Assembly (NCBI GenBank): GCA_010909165.1
Contig: VJWM01000226.1
Span: forward strand, 62,001 to 126,000
Source of the DNA: Anthoceros angustus
Lineage: Eukaryota > Streptophyta > Anthocerotopsida > Anthocerotales > Anthocerotaceae
DNA: 64,000 bases
Direction of reading: 5' to 3'
The first letter of the stretch is position 1, and every line of letters begins with the position of its first letter. Shown one piece after another: positions 52,845 through 64,000 of the stretch. Under the pieces are notes generated by a model, which saw only the letters and a list, made by a program, of their open reading frames with translations, searched no databases and was not told the origin of the DNA. Position numbers and translations under genes: made by a program.

Positions 52845-54755
52845 CGGATTTCACCTTCACAAGAAAGGATTTCAAGGATCTATGAATGGTGCTAGGAATC
52901 CTAGAGACACCTCTGTGCGGTGATGATTTCCTATCAAGGTGAATAGTAGGCAAGCCAAACCAAACTAGTCCGGCCAAGGCAAACTACGGACGTCCGACGC
53001 AACCAACAACGCAAAGAAGAAACTCCCAAGCCGTCTGGCAACTCGTTGGACGTCGCGCAATTGTGAGAGGACATCAACCGGCCTAATCAAGGCCATCTCG
53101 AGAGGGACCAACTACATTTAGAAAGCAGTAGCGACGTTTGGCGCAATGTGAGTCCCTGTACAGACTCCATTGTTAGAGTGCAAAACAAAGGAAGGAACTG
53201 GGGCAATGCGGACGTCCGGCGCATTTGGTCTGCGAAGCTGCGCGGACGTCTTGGAGACCCCGATCTTGCGGACGTCCGGCGCATTTGTGTACGATCTTCT
53301 TGGGCCCAAGCGTGATGGAAGTGGTGGAGTGGATGCGCCGGACGAAGGCGCATTTGGCGCGAGTCTGGCACCGGACGTCTTGGAGACCCCGATCTTGCCG
53401 GACGTCCGCGACGGCGCGTGACTCATCTTGGGCCCAAGCGTGATGGAAGTGGTGGAGTGGATGCGGACGTCCGCGCATTTGTATATGAATTACTTCTATA
53501 TGATGTAAGAGCATGCGCTTTGAGTACGTAGGGGTGTAGATAGACCAATCAACATAAGAGTTCCAAGGTTCGCGGATTTCACCTTCACAAGAAAGGATTT
53601 CAAGGATCTATGAATGGTGCTAGGAATCCTAGAGACACCTCATCGCGGTGGGATGTTTCCTATCAAGGTGAATAGTAGGCAAGCCAAACCAAACTAGTCC
53701 AAAAGGCAAACTACGGACGTCCGACGCAACCAACAACGCAAAGAAGAAACTCCCAAGCCGTCACGGCAACTCGTTGGACGTCGCGCAATTGTGAAGGACA
53801 TCAACCGGCGGCCTAATCAAGGCCATCTCGAGAGGGACCAACTATTTGTAAGCAGTAGCGGGCGTTTGGCGCAATGTGAGTACATAGCCACAGGAACTCC
53901 ATTGTTAGAGTGCAAAACAAAGGAAGGAGCTGGGCAATGCGGACGTAGGCGCATTTGCGCGGTCTGCGAAGCTGCGCGGACGTCTTGGAGACCCCGATCT
54001 TGCCGGACGTCAGGCGCGCGACGATCTTCTTGGGCCCAAGCGTGATGGAAGTGGTGGAGTGGATGCGGACGTCCGCGCATTTGTATATGAATTACTTCTA
54101 TATGATGTAGAACGCGTGGATGCGTAGGGGTGTAGATAGACCAATCAACATAAGAGTTCCAAGGTTCGCGGATTTCACCTTCACAAGAAAGGATTTCAAG
54201 GATCTATGAATGGTGCTAGGAATCCTAGAGACACCTCATCGCGGTGGGATGTTTCCTATCAAGGTGAATAGTAGGCAAGCCAAACCAAACTAGTCCAAAA
54301 GGCAAACTACGGACGTCCGACGCAACCAACAACGCAAGAAGAACTCCCAAGCCGTCACGGCAACTCGTTGGACGTCGCGCAATTGTGAAGGACATCAACC
54401 GGCGGCCTAATCAAGGCCATCTCGAGAGGGACCAACTATTTGTAAGCAGTAGCGGGCGTTTGGCGCAATGTGAGTACATAGCCACAGGAACTCCATTGTT
54501 AGAGTGCAAAACAAAGGAAGGAGCTGGGCAATGCGGACGTAGGCGCATTTGCGCGGTCTGCGAAGCTGCGCGGACGTCTTGGAGACCCCGATCTTGCCGG
54601 ACGTCAGGCGCGCGACGATCTTCTTGGGCCCAAGCGTGATGGAAGTGGTGGAGTGGATGCGGACGTCCGCGCATTTGTATATGAATTACTTCTATATGAT
54701 GTAGAACGCGTGGATGCGTAGGGGTGTAGATAGACCAATCAACATAAGAGTTCCA
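52845..54755 (+). repeat. Three tandem copies of a 0.6-0.7-kb GGACGTCC-rich block
   Basis: Units 52845-53567, 53568-54161 and 54162-54755. The last two are 594 bp each and nearly identical. All start CAAGGTTCGCGGATTTCACC. The next sequence after the array starts CAAGGTTCAGCAAC, so CAAGGTTC (8 bp) is the junction microhomology. Each unit carries several GGACGTCC or GACGTC palindromes followed by CGCATTTG. The unit at 59905-60525 is single. Confidence 0.85.
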
Positions 54756-55491
54756 AGGTTCAGCAACTTTGGGATTGGATCGATTCTAGGATGGGGTGCG
54801 TTGTAAGTGGTTTGAAAACTTTGCAAGAACTCCACTATTAAGCAACATGGCGTGGGTCGATCTTGGGATGGGGTGCTGATTTTGAGTGGTTTGAAAATTT
54901 TGTAAATCATCCCGGTATCTAGGCGTAAAGTGGAATATTGTTTTGAAAGTCATTCATTGGTTGATGTTATGTTCCCACATTCCTTTGTAAATAACATCTA
55001 AAACTTTTCGGCCTTACTCTATGTGCTCTATCTACGACTTGCAGATGGATCTTTTCGATAGGTGCACGAATGTTCAGCTCATTCGAGTTTGGCATATAGA
55101 TGCATGGGCGTTGGTTTCTAGATGAGGTACATTTTCCAAAATTTGACATGTGTAATGGTGGTTTTGATGGCCAACCTTTTGAAGGCGACAATGTTTCACA
55201 ATGTTTTGCGGAAAGTAAGAAAATAAAGAGAATAGATGATCCGTCTTAAGTAATGTGAAGATATCACGATGTAGGAGAAATATCACGAAAGGAGACACTT
55301 GAAATACAAGCGGTTTTCAAATCCAAGAATAAGTGAAAGCAATTGTGTATAAGACGACTATATCTAGGAAGTTGTCATATTTGAATTAAATCATGAGTAA
55401 AACATTAAACTTTCAAAACTTTAAACACGGAATGCATATGCTTTGAAACTACAAAATATTGTTTCACAACTTCAAATTTCTAGATTCATTT
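54756..55491. other. Array spacer between GGACGTCC block and neprosin 3' end, no gene seen
   Basis: Contains two related phrases (GGATCGATTCTAGGATGGGG and GGTCGATCTTGGGATGGGG). Matched at 60526-61261. Confidence 0.5.
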
Positions 55492-57772
55492 TCATTTAGA
55501 GCCTGGTCCACGAAAAACATCCAAACACCACCCGCTACACGGGTTGGGGTACTTGACCCGTGTAAACCTTGCCATTATAATTGCTAGTAGCATCTTGGGC
55601 GAGTTCAACGTCATTAGCGTCATATGCAACAAGTACTCCCTTGTCATCCAAGTGCGTGTAATGTAAAATGGCTTGATGAGCTGGTGTATCAATAGTGTCA
55701 CCGCCTATTGGACCATTAGCATCTACACCGTACCTTCCATTTCCCATTTGTACTTTGGAATCTGGACTTGACATGAAAACGTCTCCCCATTGTACAATAG
55801 TTGCATAATGGTCTTTGAGCAATTGAATATGGAAGCTGGCCAATAACCAACATTTGCTCCTTCAATTGCTAACCACAAATCTCCATTGGTTGTAGGTGCA
55901 TTACAACATATCATAAATTAGAATAAGTTAGAAGAAAATGGTATGAAATATGTCAAGTCCATATTAGAAGTTTCGTAAGAATACTACCTAGCTAGAACGC
56001 CCCAAGAAGAAAACATTTGTTCCTTCAATTGCTAACTTACCTTATTAATCTTGTATAGCATGCTTGTACCTACATAATTGCGGTGAATGCACCACCAAAT
56101 ACATATATGGGATCCGTTTGCACAAATCCGTACACATGCAGTTGAAGCATTACGATTCTCGCTGCTCAAAGGGAACAAATGATACAAAGTTAATGATTCA
56201 TATACATCCTAATAAAGCGTTGAAATTTCATGTGTTGATGATCACATACCGTCCATCTTATGAACAAACGAGGTGCAACATCTTGTGAATATAATGATGG
56301 ATACACCTGAAAAATATAAATTTTCATAGAGAAGTCAATTAACATGTCATAACACCATGAGATATAAAATAATGCAAGAAGAAAATTGATGGATTTGTAA
56401 AATAATAACTTACATGCCATCCAACTTGAGCTAAATTTATAGAATCGATATGCGTGTAATGTAAAATGGCTTGATGAGCTGGTGTATCAATAGTGTCACC
56501 GCCTATTGGACCATTAGCATCTACACTTCCATTTCCCATTTGTACTTTGGAATCTGGACTTGACATGAAAACGTCTCCCCATTGTACAATAGTTGCATAA
56601 TGGTCTTTGAGCGAATTGAATATGGCCAATAACCAACATTTGCTCCTTCAATTGCTAACCACAAATCTCCATTGGTTGTAGGTGCATTACAACATATCAT
56701 AAATTAGAATAAGTTAGAAGAAAATAGTATGAAATATGTCAAGTCCATATTAGAAGTTTCGTAAGAATACTACCTAGCTAGAACGCAGAAAGAAAACATT
56801 TGTTCCTTCAATTGCTATAACTTACCTTATTAATATAGCATGCTTGTACCTACATAATTGCCGGTGAATGCACCACCAAATACATGTGGGATCCGTTTGC
56901 ACAAATCCGGTACACGCAGGTTGAAGCACCATTGCCGTTGTCACCTGCTCAAAGGGAACAAATGATACAAAGTTAATGATTCATATACATCCTAATAAAG
57001 CGTTGAAATTTCATGTGTTGATGATCACATACCGTCCATCTTATGAACAAACGAGGTGCAACATCTTGTGAATATAATGATGGATACACGAAAAATATAA
57101 ATTTTCATAGAGAAGTCAATTAACATGTCATAACACCATGAGATATAAAATAATGCAAGAAGAAAATTGATGGATTTGTAAAATAATAACTTACATGCCA
57201 TCCAACTTGAGCTAAATTTATAGAATCGATATGCGTGTCGACGGCAAATAAAATAGAGGCGTGGAGTTTGAGTAATTAACTGCTGATGTTGGGTTAACGG
57301 ATGGTTGCCAAAAGCTAATTCTAGATCCTCCTCCATTGAATGTTCCATGAACATTGCCAACTACATATCTTGCACAATTAAAAGGTGAACTTGGTCAAGT
57401 ATTGAGAAAGAAGAAAGGAAATATAGTCTCAAATTGTAATATATACGATGGTTTAATGAATATAGTGAAATTATGACATACATGAGTTAGCTAAATAAGC
57501 GTCGCTTTCAATATTAGCAAAATTGCTAGAGGTATTCTTGCTTTGATCGATGAAAGAATTGCGGAGGATGTACTGCTTTGATCAATAAAACCCTCCTGCG
57601 TCATAGGCCGTTGTATAGGGATAGTTCCTTGGGGCATGATCCTACTTCTACATGATAGAGCTGCTTAGGACGTCGCACCCCATTTGCTGATATTTGTAAT
57701 TGGGATAACTCTAGAGGTGGTTTGCAACATGTCAACAACGGGAGTTCCATACTTTGCTACAACAACAACAGC

Positions 57773-57861
<89 letters not shown>

Positions 57862-57889
57862 AAACAACAACAACAACAAAAACAACAAC

Positions 57890-57920
<31 letters not shown>

Positions 57921-58341
57921 TAGTAGCTGCATATATATATCGATAACTATAGTTGACATAAAAATGAAAAAGGCAGTCATACGTGTGTGAACCCACATAC
58001 TTGAATCACATGATCTTTAAAAGATGGATGTTGTAAAGTCAATTGGTGTTCCACCTTCACACAATCTACTATAGTGCCATCGGAGCGCAACATAAACAAG
58101 ATAAAACGAATTGAGTATCTTACATTGCATATAATAAAGATGCCATGAAAAGGTACCAAGAGATAGTGGAGTATAGTATATACATTATGGATTCCACAAA
58201 TGGCACATGAACATTCAAGTCAAAGCACCATCCGGGGATGTGAGGGAAACTTATTTTGAGCATTCGCATGACTAGCATATGAGAAATGCACAAAGATAAC
58301 AAACATCAACCCCAACACTAAAGTTGCGTAGGCGACTTCAT
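55492..58341 (-). CDS. Neprosin-like gene, array copy B, with internal exon duplication
   Basis: The start codon (58341-58339) is followed by the signal segment; exon 2 is open and well preserved (RSDGTIVDCVKVEHQLTLQH, PSFKDHVIQ). The microsatellite intron (57757-57918), exon 3 (57756 to about 57480), exon 4 and exons 5-6 follow, then a first exon 7 that stops at QAILHY (56453). Here the sequence jumps back into exon 4 (THIDSINLAQVGWHV), with exon 5, exon 6 and a full exon 7 repeated down to TGA at 55492. The jump uses TGCGTGT, present in both parents. As read the gene cannot give a normal protein; if the duplication is an assembly fault, the rest resembles copy C. Secreted, DUF4409 propeptide plus DUF239 catalytic domain. 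Confidence 0.75.
57757..57918 (+). repeat. CAA/AAT microsatellite in neprosin copy B intron 2
   Basis: About 130 bp of CAA followed by AAT units. On the gene strand it is (ATT)n(TTG)n ending directly at the splice acceptor TTGTAG. Sister tracts lie at 47496-47540, 50475-50577 and 62731-62904, all of different length. Confidence 0.95.
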
Positions 58342-58422
58342 GATTACAAAGCTTTGGGTCTAAGCAATATGCAAATGGATGTAATTGATCAGCGATAATT
58401 TGTAGGATGGTGGTTGAGGCAC

Positions 58423-58429
58423 ATATATA
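58423..58429 (-). promoter_or_regulatory. TATA box of neprosin copy B
   Basis: TATATAT on the minus strand, 82 bp before the ATG. Confidence 0.6.
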
Positions 58430-58547
58430 GGCATTTTGGGATTTTTTCTCGATAATATGGACAAAAGCGAAATAGCTTTGCTCTCTTGGTGTTAGACTAA
58501 GCATATCCTCTCTATGTTATGGAGTTTTGAATGATTTCCACGGTCTC

Positions 58548-59010
58548 TACTCAGCGGCTTGTAAGTTGCAACCATGAGTGAGTGGAACAAGGAACCCGTC
58601 CCTCTTCAAGCCTTGGTGAAGAATTTGGCGTTTCTCCGATCCCGAGCCGTGGGCGACAACCTTGTAAAGGCCATACTTGGAGTAGTTGGTGGTTCACTTG
58701 AAGTCATCGGGATGGTGTCGACTAGTAGCATTCAAATACATGTTCACGGCCACACCGTCTTTGGTGCACTAGCGTTCACGGTGATCGAGGTGTCGTATAC
58801 TCCGTTGTAGCAGTTTGGGATGAGTAGTAGCGAGAGCCACCGTTGGCGCCCATGCCGAGCCGCATCAAGGGCCGTCGCCCAAGATGGAGCGAGGGGCGGT
58901 CGTTCGGGAGGAGGCGAACAGGCTCCTCAGGCGCATCCGCCCGGTGTAATCATTGTTGTTTGGTTCGGAGGTGCACGTTGGTGTGATGATTGCGAACGTT
59001 TCGGTCCACT
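58548..59010 (-). pseudogene. Unrecognised minus-strand gene fragment upstream of neprosin copy B
   Basis: 3' end of the same unknown gene as at 51.2 kb: KRDGFLVPLTHGCNLQAAE and TAG at 58550-58548, preceded by broken NARH, MYLNG and TIP pieces. The stop lies about 120 bp upstream of the neprosin TATA box, so the two genes are in the same direction and closely spaced. Confidence 0.4.
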
Positions 59011-59039
59011 ATAAGAATCGCGGTGTTTTTCAATGCATT

Positions 59040-59500
59040 TTATGTCTGTCGATACATGCCGAGGCCAGGCGAGACAAGCCAACGATGATGGATGCTAGCT
59101 ATGTGATCGGTAGCTAGGCTGCGAGGCTAGTGTAGGAAGACGCAGAACGGCGCTAGGGTGTGCATTAGGAGCGTGATTGAGGCGGATAGGCCAGCAAGGT
59201 TAGGCAAGCGGTGATTAGGTGGCCAGATGACACTAACCTAGCTGCGGAGATTCGACATCGGAGGCGAGCATTGCGGAGAGGGCCGTGAAGAATTCTTGGT
59301 GAGATGGGAAGGCAACCATCAAGAGGACCCAGTGGGACAGGGCCTTTATCGAAACTTTTCAACACCTCAAGCCGGAGGCGAAGAGAATGAGCAGGCCCTC
59401 CCGATGCTCACTAGAGAAAGGAGGAGGTGTCACGATCATGCAAGCCTGGTGAGGGGACAAGCGGGACAAGCCGACTTGATGATAGATGCTAGCTATGTAA
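59040..59500 (+). mobile_element. Gypsy chromodomain/LTR remnant, second array unit
   Basis: IRHRRRALRR-type start and RTVKEFLVRWEGNHQEDPV in broken frame (about 59237-59340), then TGTCACGATCATGCAAGCC. Counterpart of 51.94-52.46 kb. Confidence 0.6.
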
Positions 59501-61261
59501 TCCATAGCTCAAAGTGTATGCCTCTACATCTTCGTGTCTTGGTCTCTCGTCTCAGGAATGCCGATTACATTTTACAACGTAATTTACAACCTAAAGTTGT
59601 AAAAAGAATGACTTAAATAGGTTGGAAATTTGGCGTGGCGGGGAAGATTATCACGTCATAGAGTTGATGACGTGGCGGCCACATCGACAAATTGGGTGGG
59701 TAATAATAGCACTTACAAGTGCTATTAATACAAATCTCTCGGAAAGGGTCATTCTCCATTAAAGGGTTTGGGTCCCTAAAGGCCAAAAGTGATCCTCCAA
59801 AGGGGCCAAAGCGTATCATCTCCATAAAAGCACTCTTTACACATGTACAAAAATACATTGACCATGTTATTTTTCGCGAACACTTATCTTTGAGTGCAGG
59901 CGAACAAGGTTCGCAGTTTCACCTTCACAAGAAAGGTTTCAAGGATCTATGAATGGTGCTAGGAATCCTAGAGACACCTCATCATGGTGCGATTATTTCC
60001 TATCAAGGTGAATAGTAGGCAAGCCAAACCAAACTAGTCCAGCAAGGCAAACTATTTGGGCGTCCGTAACAACCAACAACGCAAAAGAAGAAACTCCCAA
60101 GCCGATCTGAAGCAACTACGTTGGACGTCGGCGCAATTGTGAAGGACATCAACCGAAGCGGCCTAATCAAGGCCATCTCGAGAGGGACCAACTACATTGT
60201 GAAAGCGGCGCAGACGTTTGGCGCAATGTGAGTACATAGCCAGGAACTCCATTGTTAGAGTGCAAAACAAAGGAAGGAACGGGGCAATGCGCCGGACGTC
60301 CGGCGCATTCTTGTAGTCTGCAGGACTCTTGAGTCTTGGAGACCCCGATCTTGCGGACGTCCGCGCGCGTGACTCACGATCTTCTTGGGCGTCCAAGCGT
60401 GATGGAAGTGGTGGAGTGGATCGCGGACGTCGGCGCATTTGTATATGAATTACTTCTATATGATGTAAGAGCGTCGCTTTGAGTAATGGGGGTGTAGATG
60501 ACCAATCAACATAAGAGTTCCAAGGTTCAACAACCTTTGGGATTGGATCGATTCTAGGATGGGGTGCCCGTTGTAAGTGGTTTGAAAACTTTGCAAGAAC
60601 TCCACTATTAAGCAACATGGCGTGGGTCGATCTTGGGATGGGGTGCTGATTTTGAGTGGTTTGAAAATTTTTATAAATCATCCCGGTATCTAGGCGTAAA
60701 GTCGGAATATTGTTTTGAAAGTCATTCATTGGTTGATGTTATGTTCCCACATTCCCTTTGTAAATAACATCTAAAACTTTTACCTTACTCTATGTGCTCT
60801 ATCTACGACTTGCGATGGATCTTTTCGATAGGTGCAGAATGTTCAGCTCATTCGAGTTTGTGCATATAGATGCATGGGCGTTGGTTTCTAGATGAGGTAC
60901 ATTTTCCAAAATTTGACATGTGTAATGGTGGTTTCGATGGCCAACCTTTTGAAGGCGACAATGTTTCACAATGTTTTGCGGAAAGTAAGAAAATAAAGAG
61001 AATAGATGATCCGTCTTAAGTAATGTGAAGATATCACAGTAGGAGAAATATCACGAAAGGAGACACTTGAAATACAAACCGGTTTTCAAATCCAAGAATA
61101 AGTGAAAGCAATTGTGTATAAGACGACTATATCTAGGAAGTTGTCATATTTGAATTAAATCATGAGTAAAACATTAAACTTTCAAAACTTTAAACACGGA
61201 ATGCATATGCTTTGAAACTACAAAAATATTGTTTCACAACTTCAAATTTCTAGATTCATTT
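59501..61261. other. Array spacer of the second unit (hairpin, GGACGTCC block, spacer)
   Basis: Contains the hairpin (59703-59729) and a single GGACGTCC-type block (59905-60525). No gene recognised. It corresponds to 52.46-55.49 kb without the two extra tandem copies. Confidence 0.6.
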
Positions 61262-63321
<2,060 letters not shown>

Positions 63322-63402
63322 GATTACAAAGCTTTGGGTCTAAGCAATATGCAAATGGATGTAATTGATCAACGATAATTTGTAGGATGGTGGTTGAGGC
63401 AC

Positions 63403-63409
63403 ATATATA
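63403..63409 (-). promoter_or_regulatory. TATA box of neprosin copy C
   Basis: TATATAT on the minus strand, 82 bp before the ATG, as in copies A and B. Confidence 0.6.
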
Positions 63410-63527
63410 GGCATTTTGGGATTTTTCTCGATAATATGGACAAAAGCGAAATAGCTTTGCTCTCTTGGTGTTAGACTAAGCATATCCCTCTCTATGTTAT
63501 GGAGTTTTGAATGATTTCCACGGTCTC

Positions 63528-64000
63528 TACTCAGCGGCTTGTAAGTTGCAACCATGAGTGAGTGGAACAAGGAACCCGTCCCTCTTCAAGCCTTGGTGAA
63601 GAATTTGGCGTTTCTCCATCCGAGCCGTGGGCGACAACCTTGTAAAGGCCATACTTGGAGTAGTTGGTGGTTCCGAGTCATCGGGGATGGTGTCGACTAA
63701 GCGCCATTCAAATACATGTTCACGGCCACACCGTCTTGGTGCCTAGCGTTCACGGTGATCGAGGTGTCGTATACTCCGTTACAGCAGCGATTTGGGATGA
63801 GTAGTAGCACGAGCCGTTGGCGACCATGCCGGAGGCGCATCAAGGGCCGCCGCCCAAGATCTGGAGCGAGGGGTCGTTCGAGGAGCAGAGAACTTGAGCT
63901 CCCCTCGAGCGCATCCCGCTGGTGTAATCATTGTTGTTTGGTTCGAGCGGTGCACGTTGGTGTCGATGATTGCGAACGTTTCCGGTCCACTATAAGAATC
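63528..64000 (-). pseudogene. Unrecognised minus-strand gene fragment upstream of neprosin copy C (runs off window)
   Basis: Best reading of the unknown gene: YNGVYDTSITVNARHQDG, VAVNMYLNGA, then broken VDTIPDD and KRDGFLVPLTHGCNLQAAE, TAG at 63530-63528. Upstream parts lie beyond the window. Confidence 0.4.

Overview
The window is nuclear DNA of a land plant. It holds plant-specific families: a DYW-class pentatricopeptide (PPR) protein, a DUF688 protein with its PFKWEEKPGTP motif, a plastid-type DUF2358 protein, an F-box protein and neprosin (DUF4409-DUF239) genes. It also holds a U2 snRNA gene and plant LTR retrotransposons with initiator-Met-tRNA primer sites. The long, intronless, RNA-editing-type PPR gene and the large repeat load fit a seed-free vascular plant such as a fern, but the sequence does not settle the lineage.

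Left part (1-28.5 kb): mostly genes. A multi-exon FAD-dependent amine-oxidase / carotenoid-desaturase-like gene runs off the left edge. It is followed by a 5'-truncated tandem copy (2559-4378), and a third fragment lies near 13.5 kb. A deleted Ty3/gypsy element lies on the minus strand at 4.77-7.85 kb. Then come an F-box gene (8.17-9.55 kb), U2 snRNA (11.2-11.4 kb, minus), a DUF688 gene (14.85-16.9 kb, minus), a DYW PPR gene (19.6-22.3 kb, minus), an NFKBIL1-like ankyrin gene (22.8-24.4 kb, plus) and a DUF2358 gene (24.4-25.5 kb, minus). The last two converge 35 bp apart. A decayed PPR fragment and an unrecognised minus-strand gene remnant follow.

Middle part (28.5-44 kb): two Ty1/copia elements joined head to tail. 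Copia-1 (28552-33991) has a 5' LTR, primer site, upstream ORF, a duplicated gag-protease block and integrase, and is cut after integrase. Copia-2 (33992-41673) has a truncated 5' LTR, primer site, the same kind of upstream ORF, gag-protease, a decayed integrase, duplicated RT sequence, an RNase H end, a polypurine tract and a 162-bp 3' LTR. The conserved ORF between primer site and gag is the most novel coding feature I see.

Right part (44-64 kb): a tandem array with a basic unit of about 5 kb. Each unit carries a minus-strand, seven-exon neprosin-like secreted-protein gene, a piece of another unrecognised minus-strand gene, a gypsy chromodomain/LTR remnant, a hairpin palindrome and a GGACGTCC-rich block. 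At least three 5' ends and five 3' ends of the neprosin gene are present; only the copy at 61.26-63.32 kb has a simple full layout.

Two patterns cross the whole window. First, at least seven local tandem duplications have junctions in short microhomologies. Second, repeat copies differ mainly by tiny deletions and CAG-to-CGA (CTG-to-TCG) changes, while the single-copy genes keep open frames. That looks like base-calling error at CHG-methylated sites, so many apparent frameshifts in the repeats may not be real mutations.
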